Shown here: positions 15,692-24,108 of the stretch, in pieces
How the letters are laid out: every line of letters begins with the position of its first letter
How positions within the stretch are numbered: position 1 is the first letter of the stretch
From: Polaromonas sp.
Lineage (GTDB): Bacteria; Pseudomonadota; Gammaproteobacteria; Burkholderiales; Burkholderiaceae_C
Assembly: GCA_013298815.1 (NCBI GenBank)
Contig: JAAFJF010000034.1
Coordinates: forward strand, 1-34,562
DNA length: 34,562 nt
Reading direction: 5' to 3'
The notes under the pieces: model-generated
What the model was told of the DNA's origin: nothing
Databases searched by the model: none
The model's input: only the letters and a program-made list of their open reading frames with translations
Made by a program: the position numbers and the translations under genes

Positions 15692-16573
15692 ATGAACCAT
15701 CGCCTTGTAGCCAACTTGGGTCTAGTTACCGTATTGCTTACGGCATGCGGCGGAAGTGGTGATGCTTCAGCACCAGCTGAAATCACGCCTTCAGGCACAC
15801 CATCGCCTACGCCAGCACCATCGCCTGCAGGTGTGCCAACTCCAACACCCACGCCGCCTGGAGCACCGGTACCCTCACCGACGCCTGGCGTAACCATTAC
15901 GCCTACACCCTCAAGCCCGCCAGCGGTTGGTGTCGTTTCAGGCAGGTTTGAGTCTGCTTTGCCCGCCAGCTACTCTGGAGCCTATAACAGTTGCGTCAGA
16001 GACAAAATTACAGGCTTGATTTGGGAAGGCAAAATACCAAATCAGCCCTATGGCTGGGACAGAGCTGAAAAAGGCGGTGTTTTCACCAATTTCTCCAGTA
16101 CAAGTCGACTTGAATACGCGCAACCTATAGCTGGGGGTGACGTGTCATGGAAGTATCCATACCAATGGGAAATTGACCGAGACGATCGGGTAGGTGCTGC
16201 GGGCCATCCATACGGGTGGTGGACTTATACTTTAGATGCAAGCTACTTCATGGGCAACACCACGTCCTACCTCAACATGGTGAACAGTCGTAATTTTTGC
16301 GGTTTTTCAAATTGGCGAATTCCCACACAGGCTGAATTATCGTCATTGCTAAACGACAGTTACGAGCCGAAGATTGATCCCACTTGGTTCCCCAATACAG
16401 CTAGGGGTAATTACTGGACAGTAGAAGATCTTCAGGGCAACTGGAATGCTTATACCAATGTGCACTGGGGTAGTGCATTAAGCTTCACGCATGACCCATA
16501 CATATTTGACTTTGCAGGCGTTGGTAGAACCCATCGCAGTAAGCACCACCATTTAAGGTTGGTTAGAAATTGA
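15692..16573 (+). CDS. DUF1566 (Lcl C-terminal domain) lipoprotein
   Basis: A 293-residue lipoprotein. The signal MNHRLVANLGLVTVLLTACG has a lipobox LTAC with Cys19. A stalk of about 70 residues rich in Pro, Thr, Ala and Ser follows, then a DUF1566/Lcl-C domain: CVRDKITGLIWEGKI near the start and NFCGFSNWRIPTQAELSSLL near the end, both hallmarks of the family. These domains occur in surface proteins including adhesins; this one is probably held on the outer membrane with the domain exposed. Start 15692 is chosen over 15674 because GGGAAG precedes it and the signal fits. The next gene encodes a related protein. The ligand is unknown. Confidence 0.85.
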   Translation: MNHRLVANLGLVTVLLTACGGSGDASAPAEITPSGTPSPTPAPSPAGVPTPTPTPPGAPVPSPTPGVTITPTPSSPPAVGVVSGRFESALPASYSGAYNSCVRDKITGLIWEGKIPNQPYGWDRAEKGGVFTNFSSTSRLEYAQPIAGGDVSWKYPYQWEIDRDDRVGAAGHPYGWWTYTLDASYFMGNTTSYLNMVNSRNFCGFSNWRIPTQAELSSLLNDSYEPKIDPTWFPNTARGNYWTVEDLQGNWNAYTNVHWGSALSFTHDPYIFDFAGVGRTHRSKHHHLRLVRN

Positions 16574-16599
16574 TTCTTTAATTCTTTAATTCTTTAATA
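16571..16599 (+). repeat. Short tandem repeat directly after the lipoprotein stop
   Basis: Three copies of the 8-base unit attcttta follow each other starting at the stop codon of the first DUF1566 gene. It is non-coding and lies between two lipoprotein genes; its length could vary between strains. Confidence 0.7.
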
Positions 16600-16657
16600 G
16601 AAATGAAGAATACAACACAACATTCAGAGCTTCAACAACTTCAACAATCCAAATACT

Positions 16658-17380
16658 ATGCTTAACAAAAAAATTACCTCAATTTCCGTTCTAAGCTTTT
16701 CAATCGCCCTTCTCGCAGCTTGCAGCGGCGGTGGCGGTGGCGGTGGCGGTGATGCTACTGCGCCCACAGAAACGCCAGTGCCCGCCCCAACACCATCTGG
16801 TACGCCCACAACCTCAGCGACACCAACACCCACTCCCACTCCCACTCCCGCCTCCCCAGTCGCTGAGCCAACCACCGGCTACGGCTATGTCACCAATCCT
16901 GCCGGCGGTAATTATGGAAATCAATGCGCCAAAGATTACTCAACAGGCTTAATTTGGGAAGGTAAAAACCCAAATCCTGCGCATCCACAAGGGATCGGGC
17001 GCACTTTTAGCAACTATGACAACGGCGCTGCAATGCAAGTGCGGGTGTCTACGCCTACTTGTCCAAGCTGTACGAGACAGCCCACAGCCGCTGAAATCAC
17101 AGCGGGAGCCAATTCCATAGGTTACAGAAACAGTATCAACAGTATCGCGCTTTGTGGATTCTCAGACTGGCGTCTGCCAACCCGCGACGAGTTAGCCGCA
17201 CTAGGACTGATAAGCAGCAAATTGGCTGACTTTCCTGAAACTAGCTCTGGTACATATTGGTCGAGTTCAGCGGCTGACAGAGACGATAACGGCGTCGTTG
17301 TCCGACCTCCAGACACTGCGGGTAACAAAGAGGCGCGTGGTGGTTCGTTCGGTTTACGTCTGGTCCGCTCTAGCCGTTAA
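16658..17380 (+). CDS. Second DUF1566 (Lcl C-terminal domain) lipoprotein
   Basis: A 240-residue lipoprotein paralogous to the preceding one. The signal ends IALLAACSGG with lipobox LAAC and Cys22. It is followed by eight consecutive glycines (a GGCGGT tandem repeat) and a Pro/Thr stalk built on a CACTCC-type repeat. The DUF1566 domain shows CAKDYSTGLIWEGKNPN, ALCGFSDWRLPTRDELAAL and the terminal GGSFGLRLVRS. It differs from its neighbour in having an extra CPSCTRQPTAAEI segment with two close cysteines. The two probably form a duplicated surface-lipoprotein pair. Repeat-length changes would stay in frame (3 or 6 bases), altering stalk length rather than switching expression. Confidence 0.85.
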   Translation: MLNKKITSISVLSFSIALLAACSGGGGGGGGDATAPTETPVPAPTPSGTPTTSATPTPTPTPTPASPVAEPTTGYGYVTNPAGGNYGNQCAKDYSTGLIWEGKNPNPAHPQGIGRTFSNYDNGAAMQVRVSTPTCPSCTRQPTAAEITAGANSIGYRNSINSIALCGFSDWRLPTRDELAALGLISSKLADFPETSSGTYWSSSAADRDDNGVVVRPPDTAGNKEARGGSFGLRLVRSSR

Positions 17381-17411
17381 TAGCGACCTGCAGAGCTTAC
17401 GCTATCATTCA

Positions 17412-18077
17412 ATGATGCCCGTAACCACTCCTCCACGGATATTAGTCGCAGACGACCATGCCATGATGCGGGATGGCATGGTGTTGATGATTCGCACGGC
17501 TTGGCCGCAAAGCAGCTGCGTTGTGGCGCATGATTACATCTCTGTTATCGAGCAACTAGAGATGGTTTCAGATCAGCCCAAGTTCAGCGCTGTTATTTTA
17601 GACCTGCGCATGCCAGGCATGCGTGGCGTTGAAAGTGTGCAACAAATTACTCAGCGCGCCATGGGCACTCCGGTTATTGTTTGCACAGCCTTGGAAGACC
17701 CAAGCTTGGTACAGCGCTTACTAAACAGAGGCATTTATTGCGCTGTCAACAAAACCAAAGGTGCAGATGAGCTGTTGTTGCAATTAAACGCTGCTTTGAA
17801 GCTACCTCGTTGCAAGCAATCTTTGCCAGTGGCCGAACAACAACCTCGATCGGTGCGGGCGTCATCGCCTGCGGGTCAGCAAGGCAGCGCTCAGTTGACG
17901 CCGCGACAACGAGAGATCTTAAAATTGCTGCACACAGGCAAACCCAGCAAAGTCATCGCGGCTCAAATGGGCATTGGGCTGGGTACCATCAAAAGCCACT
18001 TGCACACGCTCTATTCCGTGATGGAAGTAAACACCCGATCTGAAGCTATCGTCAAATCACAAAATTGGTTGCTATGA
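17412..18077 (+). CDS. LuxR/NarL-type response regulator
   Basis: A 221-residue regulator with a receiver domain (RILVADDHAMMRDGM at the acidic pocket; phosphoacceptor Asp64 in AVILDLRMPGMRG; Lys in VNKTKGADELL) and a C-terminal LuxR helix-turn-helix (LTPRQREILKLLHTGKPSKV, then IAAQMGIGLGTIKSHLHTLY). The paired ATGs at 17412 and 17415 are the most plausible starts; an in-frame extension to 17298 would lie inside the lipoprotein gene. Its stop overlaps the next gene's ATG in ATGA, so regulator and kinase are coupled. Target genes are unknown; the upstream lipoproteins are candidates by proximity only. Confidence 0.9.
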   Translation: MMPVTTPPRILVADDHAMMRDGMVLMIRTAWPQSSCVVAHDYISVIEQLEMVSDQPKFSAVILDLRMPGMRGVESVQQITQRAMGTPVIVCTALEDPSLVQRLLNRGIYCAVNKTKGADELLLQLNAALKLPRCKQSLPVAEQQPRSVRASSPAGQQGSAQLTPRQREILKLLHTGKPSKVIAAQMGIGLGTIKSHLHTLYSVMEVNTRSEAIVKSQNWLL

Positions 18078-19846
18078 GCCCAGCAGAACCGAGCATGATG
18101 CAAGACCCACGCGTGCGCGCTGTGGTCAAAGAAAATCTGTACAAAGGCATGCTTGTTCGCGCTATAACTGTACCGTTGTTGACCGTATTTTTTTGGTATC
18201 AAACAGTGACATGGCCCGGCTCAGTGGGGTTGATATTAGCTTTGTTGGCATGGTGTCTGAATTCGATTTTGTATTTTGCCCTGCACTTTTACCATCGCTT
18301 TCAACCAGTTGAACAACGCCAGCAACCGGTTGAATCACAGCGCTATTTGCAGCTTTTAGTTTGGAACTGTTGGTTAGATAGTTTGTTTTTAGGCATTGTT
18401 GCTATCCTTCTCATCAAGGTAAAACCCGATTGGGAGATCATGGTGGTCGTTGGCACCACGATGTATATGTTCAGCGCATTTATTAAAAACATGGCTCACC
18501 CCACTGCGGCACGGCTTTTGCCAGTTTTGGTGTTTTCGCCCATGACTGTTGCGTTTTTCATGCAAGCTGACAGCGCTCATGTGACTATAGCAATGTACTT
18601 TCTGATCTCTATGCTGAGCATGGCAATTTACGGCGTTAATGCTTCAAATGCAATCTTGTTACCCATCAAACAGCGCTTTGAATTAGAAGAGTTAACGGCA
18701 AAATTGAATATTGAGCGTGAACGCGCTGATGCCGCTAACGCAGCTAAATCTAACTTTTTCACGGCTGCCAGTCACGATGCACGCCAGCCGTTGCAGGTCA
18801 TTAGTTTATTATTTCAAAGCTTACAAAAATCGCAGCAGATTGGTCGCGCTGATAAATCAATCATTGAAAAAATAGAGATTAATCTCAACACTATCCGTAA
18901 TTTATTTGATCGCGTGTTGGATATTTCTCGCATCGACTCAGGTAATATTGAACCAAACATGCAAGCCCTCGCGCTGCAGCCGCTGTTCGATAAGTTTGAC
19001 GCTCAGTTTGGCGAACTTGCCGCATCAAAAGGTCTGTGGATGCGCTTTGTGCCCACCACGGCTTGGGTTGTTCATGATGTCGATTTGTTGGACCGCATGT
19101 TGTCGAATTTAATACACAACGCCATCAAATACACAAACCAAGGCGGTGTCTGGATAGCTTGGCGTACTGCCCGCCATCGGATTGAGGTTCGTGACACTGG
19201 TTTGGGCATCAGCAAAGCACACCAAACTACGATTTTTGATGAGTTTTCGCAGCTCAACAACCCAGCTCGCAACAACGAGGCTGGTTTAGGCTTGGGCTTG
19301 TCCATTGTGAAACGTTTGGCAGACCTGACAGCTACCCCGCTAGACTTGCATTCAACCATCGGCAAAGGCAGCACATTTTGCGTCTCGCTAAACATGACGA
19401 CACCCTCTACAGTGCTTACAGATGTTGCGGTTCTGCGTGATGGTATGGCGCAGCCATTGGCAGATATGCATATTTTGTATGTCGAAGATGAGCCACAGCT
19501 ACGCGATCTTTTTTCACAATTGCTATCTGAAGCAGGCGCTGTTGTTTATGCCTGCGCAAGTATTGACGAGGCTAGACAGCAATTAAAGCTAAAAATTAAA
19601 ATAGATGTTGTTTTGACAGATTATCGCTTAGGGGCTAACGGCACTGGTCTTGACGTTGTGTTGGAGGTTAGAAGTCAGAACGACCTCAATATAGAAAAAG
19701 AGACACCGACGCCAGCTGTCTTTTTAACAGGTGACAGCGCAGTGAAAGAACTAACTGCGATACAACTGCTATCTAATTCAAGTTTGTTACACAAGCCCGT
19801 TGAATTCAATCAATTGGTGCAGACGCTTAATGCCGCAAAAAACTAA
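18074..19846 (+). CDS. Hybrid membrane histidine kinase
   Basis: A 590-residue hybrid kinase. Residues 25-200 contain about six membrane helices without a large periplasmic loop, so the signal is probably sensed in or near the membrane. A short coiled coil leads to the HisKA domain with phospho-His234 (AASHDARQPLQVISLLFQSL), the ATPase domain (N box NLIHNAIKYTNQGG; G boxes DTGLGIS and EAGLGLGLSIVKRL), and a C-terminal receiver with Asp516 in VVLTDYRLGANG. ATG 18074 overlaps the regulator stop. The C-terminal receiver plus the separate regulator suggests a phosphorelay, but no Hpt domain is visible here, so phosphate may pass directly or via an Hpt elsewhere. Confidence 0.9.
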   Translation: MSPAEPSMMQDPRVRAVVKENLYKGMLVRAITVPLLTVFFWYQTVTWPGSVGLILALLAWCLNSILYFALHFYHRFQPVEQRQQPVESQRYLQLLVWNCWLDSLFLGIVAILLIKVKPDWEIMVVVGTTMYMFSAFIKNMAHPTAARLLPVLVFSPMTVAFFMQADSAHVTIAMYFLISMLSMAIYGVNASNAILLPIKQRFELEELTAKLNIERERADAANAAKSNFFTAASHDARQPLQVISLLFQSLQKSQQIGRADKSIIEKIEINLNTIRNLFDRVLDISRIDSGNIEPNMQALALQPLFDKFDAQFGELAASKGLWMRFVPTTAWVVHDVDLLDRMLSNLIHNAIKYTNQGGVWIAWRTARHRIEVRDTGLGISKAHQTTIFDEFSQLNNPARNNEAGLGLGLSIVKRLADLTATPLDLHSTIGKGSTFCVSLNMTTPSTVLTDVAVLRDGMAQPLADMHILYVEDEPQLRDLFSQLLSEAGAVVYACASIDEARQQLKLKIKIDVVLTDYRLGANGTGLDVVLEVRSQNDLNIEKETPTPAVFLTGDSAVKELTAIQLLSNSSLLHKPVEFNQLVQTLNAAKN

Positions 19847-19875
19847 GCCGCTTCTTGAAGCGGCTTAGTTTTTAT
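19837..19875. terminator. Bidirectional terminator between the hybrid kinase and lpdA
   Basis: A 17-base perfect stem (AAAACTAAGCCGCTTC with its complement GAAGCGGCTTAGTTTT, flanked by further A and T) with a 3-base loop, A-rich on one side and T-rich on the other. It can end both convergent transcripts. The stop codon of the kinase gene lies inside the stem. Confidence 0.9.
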
Positions 19876-19897
19876 TGTCAGCGTGTCACTTCAAGCA

Positions 19898-21748
19898 TCA
19901 CCTCTTGCTTGGCGGCAAATCCGTACAACTGCCATGCGCCACTTCCGCAGCCATGCCAATCGATTCACCCAGTGTCGGGTGCGGATGGATGGTTTTGCCG
20001 ATATCTACGGCGTCTGCTCCCATCTCAATCGCCAGGGCGATTTCACCGATCATGTCGCCCGCATGCGTGCCAACCATGCCGCCGCCCAGGATTTTTCCGT
20101 GGCCGTGCGCTTCGGGTGAATCGTCAAACAGCAGTTTGGTGACGCCTTCGTCGCGGCCATTGGCTATCGCACGACCTGAAGCTGTCCAAGGGAACAGGCC
20201 TTTTTTGACCTTGATGCCTTTGGCTTTGGCTTCGTCTTCGGTCAAGCCTACCCAGGCCACTTCGGGGTCTGTGTAGGCGACGCTTGGAATCACGCGTGCG
20301 TTGAAGGCTGCGGCTGCCAGCTCTTTGTTGCCTTGCAACTCGCCAGCGATGACTTCAGCCGCCACATGCGCTTCATGCACGGCTTTGTGCGCCAACATGG
20401 GTTGACCGACAATGTCACCAATGGCGAAAATATTGGGCACGTTTGTGCGCATTTGGATGTTGACGGGGATGAAACCACGGTCTGTGACGTCAACGCCGGC
20501 TTTGTCGGCAGCAAGCTTTTTACCATTCGGCGTACGACCCACGGCTTGCAATACCAAATCATAGGTTTGCGGTGCAGGCGCTGTGCCGCCCTCTTCTGCT
20601 GCGGCGAAGGTCACTTCAATACCGGCTGGCGTAGCTTTGGCACCCACGGTTTTTGTCTTCAACATGATGTTGTCGAAGCGTGGCGCGTTCATCTTTTGCC
20701 AGATTTTGACCAAATCGCGGTCAGCGCCTTGCATCAAACCGTCCATCATTTCAACGACGTCTAAACGTGCGCCCAATGTGGAATACACCGTGCCCATCTC
20801 CAAACCAATGATGCCGCCGCCCAAAATCAACATGCGTTTCGGCACTTCTTTGAGCGCCAAAGCACCCGTTGAATCGACCACACGCGGATCTTCAGGCATG
20901 AAAGGCAGGCGAACTGCCTGGCTACCCGCAGCGATGATGGCGTTTTTGAAGGCGACGACCTTCTTAGTGCCTGTTTTTTCTTGTGCTGTACCAGCAGTCT
21001 CTTCGACTTCAATGTGGTTTGCACTCACAAACGAGCCGTAGCCACGGACAATCGTAACCTTGCGCATTTTGGCCATAGCAGCCAAACCACCGGTCAACTT
21101 ACCAATCACTTTGTCTTTGTGGCCGCGCAGTTTGTCGATATTGACGACAGGTTTGCCGAAATCGACGCCCAAATCGCCCAAATGCGCCACTTCGTCCATC
21201 ACCGCTGCGACGTGCAATAGCGCTTTTGATGGTATGCAACCCACGTTCAAACACACGCCGCCAATGGTGGCGTAGCGTTCGACCAAAACAACTTTCAAGC
21301 CTAAATCTGCAGCACGGAAAGCCGCAGAATAGCCACCTGGTCCACCGCCTAAAACCATCAAATCGCACTCTAAGTCTACTGTGCCAGCATAGTTTGATGC
21401 TATGCTAGTTGTAGCTGTTGAGACAACACTCACGCTGGCTGAAGCCGTATTTGAGGGCGCAGGACCCGATGCAGGAGCTGCAGCCGCAGATGGTGCTGCA
21501 GCCGCGCCGCCAGCCACGTCCATCGTCATGATGACTGAGCCTTCTTTGACTTTGTCGCCGATTTTGATACTCAAACCAGTGATCACCCCAGCATGGCTGG
21601 AAGGGATTTCCATGGATGCTTTGTCAGATTCGACGGTAATCAAGCTTTGCTCGGCCTTGACCGTGTCACCCACTTTGACCAGCAATTCGATAACGGCTAC
21701 TTCTGCGAAATCGCCAATATCGGGCACTTTGATGTCTATATTTGCCAT
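19898..21748 (-). CDS. lpdA: Dihydrolipoyl dehydrogenase (E3) with N-terminal lipoyl domain
   Basis: A 616-residue E3 of pyruvate dehydrogenase. Residues 1-78 form a lipoyl domain (lipoyl-Lys43 in [13 protein letters not shown]). An Ala/Ser/Pro linker leads to the FAD enzyme from about residue 125: [20 protein letters not shown], the redox disulfide [13 protein letters not shown], an NAD site ([20 protein letters not shown]), and the C-terminal base in [11 protein letters not shown]. It reoxidises dihydrolipoamide using NAD+. The fused lipoyl domain is known in betaproteobacteria and Neisseria. The lipoyl domain closely resembles the first one of aceF. It is last in the aceE-aceF-BPH-lpdA operon, 39 bases after BPH, with an AGAGA ribosome site. 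A hairpin sits in the linker. Confidence 0.95.
   Translation of the reverse strand: MANIDIKVPDIGDFAEVAVIELLVKVGDTVKAEQSLITVESDKASMEIPSSHAGVITGLSIKIGDKVKEGSVIMTMDVAGGAAAAPSAAAAPASGPAPSNTASASVSVVSTATTSIASNYAGTVDLECDLMVLGGGPGGYSAAFRAADLGLKVVLVERYATIGGVCLNVGCIPSKALLHVAAVMDEVAHLGDLGVDFGKPVVNIDKLRGHKDKVIGKLTGGLAAMAKMRKVTIVRGYGSFVSANHIEVEETAGTAQEKTGTKKVVAFKNAIIAAGSQAVRLPFMPEDPRVVDSTGALALKEVPKRMLILGGGIIGLEMGTVYSTLGARLDVVEMMDGLMQGADRDLVKIWQKMNAPRFDNIMLKTKTVGAKATPAGIEVTFAAAEEGGTAPAPQTYDLVLQAVGRTPNGKKLAADKAGVDVTDRGFIPVNIQMRTNVPNIFAIGDIVGQPMLAHKAVHEAHVAAEVIAGELQGNKELAAAAFNARVIPSVAYTDPEVAWVGLTEDEAKAKGIKVKKGLFPWTASGRAIANGRDEGVTKLLFDDSPEAHGHGKILGGGMVGTHAGDMIGEIALAIEMGADAVDIGKTIHPHPTLGESIGMAAEVAHGSCTDLPPSKR
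21386..21407 (-). repeat. Hairpin in the lpdA linker, possible diverged host repeat
   Basis: AGCATAG (21386-21392) and CTATGCT (21399-21405) form a 7-base hairpin inside the Ala/Ser linker between the lipoyl and E3 domains of lpdA. On the coding strand it shows a gapped match (TAGCATCAAAC, then TATGCTGGC) to TAGGCATTAAATACGCTGGC of the copy at 13807. It might be an old in-frame insertion of the same repeat. Weak. Confidence 0.3.
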
Positions 21749-21787
21749 GATTGTCTCTTTTCTAGTTCACTGAATTGTGGAAATTAC

Positions 21788-22369
21788 TTATTTCATTTTG
21801 ATGGTGAAAATGTCCATAGATCCACCAGAATTTTTGTCAAACTCGCAGCCTGCTTTGATGGCTGCTTCAGCCACTTCGCGCGCAGTCTTAGCTTTGGCGT
21901 AGCTGGCATGCATCGCACCTAATGCAAAGCCACGACCAGAGCCAATGCCCCAGAACTCGTTGAACTCAAACACTTCGCGGTAGCTGTAGAGGCCGTAAAT
22001 GCCGGTTTGATTTGCAATTAACACGCTGAACTGGCTGGACTCGTATGGGTCATTGTCTTCTTCCTTGGTTTGCAAGAAGTAGTTATCTTTCAGCACAGGG
22101 TGAAGCTTCAAAAAGGTGTCAAACACCTCGTCTTTGCTGCCGAACAAACGCTCGGCCTTGGGCAAGCTGTTAATAGCTTTACGCAGCGCAGGGAAATGCG
22201 CCACCGTACCCGCCATGCCGACGTAGGTTGGCCCCGTAGCAGTCTCAAATTTGAAAATCTTGGTATTGCTTTCAAACCGATGGCTCAGGCGCGTATCACC
22301 AAACGTTACCAGCGTTTCGGCTGCAATGGCGATTTGCTTGCCTTTTTTGACAACGACTACTGTGGTCAT
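21788..22369 (-). CDS. Betaproteobacterial proteasome homologue (BPH), Ntn hydrolase
   Basis: A 193-residue protein of the HslV/proteasome beta fold. After the initiator Met comes TTVVVVKKGKQIAIAAETLV, matching the HslV opening TTIVSVRRNG, so Thr1 would be the nucleophile once Met is removed. Residue 17 is Glu where HslV has Asp, and a Lys at mature residue 36 (SNTKIFKF) fills the Lys33 position after a 3-residue insertion. Conserved fold blocks are YVGMAGTVAHFPAL and WGIGSGRGFALGAMHASY. Length and variations fit BPH rather than HslV or Anbu. BPH proteins are reported to form self-compartmentalised double rings. ATG 22369 lies 10 bases after the aceF stop and 39 before lpdA begins. No ATPase partner is seen. 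It is often misannotated as an MFS transporter. Confidence 0.8.
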   Translation of the reverse strand: MTTVVVVKKGKQIAIAAETLVTFGDTRLSHRFESNTKIFKFETATGPTYVGMAGTVAHFPALRKAINSLPKAERLFGSKDEVFDTFLKLHPVLKDNYFLQTKEEDNDPYESSQFSVLIANQTGIYGLYSYREVFEFNEFWGIGSGRGFALGAMHASYAKAKTAREVAEAAIKAGCEFDKNSGGSMDIFTIKMK

Positions 22370-22379
22370 AGCACGGCTT

Positions 22380-24047
22380 TCATAGCAATATGCGGCGGTA
22401 GTCTGACAGCACTTGACCCAAATACGCGTTGAACCGTGCAGCAGCTGCGCCATCAATCACGCGGTGATCGTAGCTCAGCGACAACGGCAACATGAGGCGA
22501 GGTTTGAACTCAGAACCATTCCAAACCGGCTCCATCACCGATTTGCTCAATCCCAAAATCGCCACTTCTGGTGCGTTGATGATGGGGTGGAAGTAACGTC
22601 CGCCAATGCCACCGAGTGAGGAAATGGAGATGCAACCGCCCTGCATATCGCCACCGCCCAATTTGCCATCACGCGCTTTTTTAGACAATTCGCCCATTTC
22701 TGCCGAGATTTGGAAAATGCCTTTTTTATCTGCATCTTTCAGCACAGGTACGACCAAACCGTTAGGCGTATCGGCAGCAAAACCGATGTTGTAGTACTGC
22801 TTGTAGACCAGTTGATCGCCGTCTAATGAAGCGTTGAAATCAGGGAATTTCTTGAGTGCAGAGACGACAGCTTTGATCACAAATGCAAGCATGGTTGTCT
22901 TGATACCTGCCTTTTCATTCTCTTTGTTCATCTGAACGCGGAAAGCTTCCAGCTCGGTGATATCGGCATTGTCATGGTTGGTGACATGCGGAATCATCAC
23001 CCAGTTACGGTGCAAATTCGCGCCGCTGATTTTCTTGATGCGCGACAAATCTTTGCGCTCAACGGGGCCAAACTTGGTGAAATCAACTTTTGGCCATGGC
23101 AGCAATGTCATACCGCCTAAATCACCACCTGCATTTACACCCTTTGCCGGCGTATTTGTTGCCTGAGCAGCTATTGTTTGTATAGCGCCAGACATGACTG
23201 ATTTGGTGAACTGCTGAATATCCTGCTCGGTGATGCGACCTTTTTGACCGCTGCCTTTGACTTCAGCCAGGGGTACGCCCAGCTCACGTGCGAACTTGCG
23301 AACGGAAGGTGAAGCGTGTGGCATGTTCAAGGTGTTGGATGTCGGCGCATGCGCTGGCACCGCTGCTGCAGGTGCAGCGCTGGCTACAGCGCCAACGGGT
23401 GCAGCTACCGCTTGTGGAGCGGCAGCAGGCGCTGCGACTGAGGCGGCTGGCGTGGTTGCAACGCCAACACCTTCCAAAATCGCAATCAAATCACCAATAT
23501 TGACCTTGTCACCCAGCTTGACTTTGAGTTCTTTAAGAACGCCAGCGGCAGAAGAAGGAATCTCCATCGCGGCTTTGTCGGACTCGACTGTCATTAAAGA
23601 TTGCTCAACTTTGATGTTGTCGCCGACTTTGACCAAAATCTCGATGACAGAAACGTCTTTAAAGTCGCCTATGTCTGGAATTTTGACTTCAACTGGGCCT
23701 GATGCAACTACCGCAGTTGCGGCGGCTGCAGGTGCTGCTTGAACTGCAGGGGCAGGAGCCGCCACAGCTGCTGCGGGTGCGGAAGCTGTTGCAGAAACTG
23801 CGGCATCTCCAGCTACTTCGAGTGACAAAACGATAGAGCCTTCTTTGACTTTGCCGCCAACCGCGACTTTAATTTCCTTGACCACACCTGCGTGGCTGGA
23901 AGGAATCTCCATCGACGCTTTGTCGCTTTCCACTGTCAAGATGGATTGATCCACCTTGATGCTGTCACCCACTTTAACCATCAACTCAATGACAGCCACT
24001 TCCGCGAAGTCTCCAATATCTGGAACTTTGATGTCTACTAATGCCAT
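22380..24047 (-). CDS. aceF: Dihydrolipoyl acetyltransferase (E2) of pyruvate dehydrogenase
   Basis: A 555-residue E2. Two lipoyl domains are visible (Lys43 in [13 protein letters not shown]; a second at about residues 118-195 with TVESDKAAMEIPS), joined by Ala/Pro-rich linkers. A peripheral-subunit-binding domain follows (ASPSVRKFARELGVPLAEVK, then GSGQKGRITEQDIQQF), then the catalytic domain ending with the active-site block SYDHRVIDGAAAARF (His528, Asp532). It transfers acetyl from lipoyl groups to CoA. Residues about 290-303, between the binding and catalytic domains, are encoded by a copy of the host palindromic repeat. The start is preceded by GGGAG. aceE ends 61 bases upstream. Confidence 0.95.
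   Translation of the reverse strand: MALVDIKVPDIGDFAEVAVIELMVKVGDSIKVDQSILTVESDKASMEIPSSHAGVVKEIKVAVGGKVKEGSIVLSLEVAGDAAVSATASAPAAAVAAPAPAVQAAPAAAATAVVASGPVEVKIPDIGDFKDVSVIEILVKVGDNIKVEQSLMTVESDKAAMEIPSSAAGVLKELKVKLGDKVNIGDLIAILEGVGVATTPAASVAAPAAAPQAVAAPVGAVASAAPAAAVPAHAPTSNTLNMPHASPSVRKFARELGVPLAEVKGSGQKGRITEQDIQQFTKSVMSGAIQTIAAQATNTPAKGVNAGGDLGGMTLLPWPKVDFTKFGPVERKDLSRIKKISGANLHRNWVMIPHVTNHDNADITELEAFRVQMNKENEKAGIKTTMLAFVIKAVVSALKKFPDFNASLDGDQLVYKQYYNIGFAADTPNGLVVPVLKDADKKGIFQISAEMGELSKKARDGKLGGGDMQGGCISISSLGGIGGRYFHPIINAPEVAILGLSKSVMEPVWNGSEFKPRLMLPLSLSYDHRVIDGAAAARFNAYLGQVLSDYRRILL
23140..23180 (-). repeat. Host palindromic repeat inside aceF (linker)
   Basis: On the coding strand, ATAGCTGCTCAGGCAACAAA followed by TACGCCGGCAAAGGG matches the intergenic copy at 30264 at 28 of 35 positions, including an unbroken 12-base AAATACGCCGGC. 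The match falls exactly in the interdomain linker. The TAG that the intergenic copies at 13807 and 30264 have in this frame is CAG here, leaving the frame open. Confidence 0.75.
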
Positions 24048-24108
24048 AGGTTTCTCCCGATGTCTTTTATGTTGTTTCTTTGTTTTTTGTACAGCTTAGG
24101 CGCAAAGC

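Noticed and set aside
17298-17411. N-terminal extension of the LuxR-type regulator
   Set aside because: It overlaps the lipoprotein gene and precedes the conserved start of the receiver domain with unrelated sequence.
21788-22369. MFS transporter annotation of the small Ntn hydrolase
   Set aside because: The product has no membrane helices and matches the HslV-like fold; that label appears by propagation of errors.
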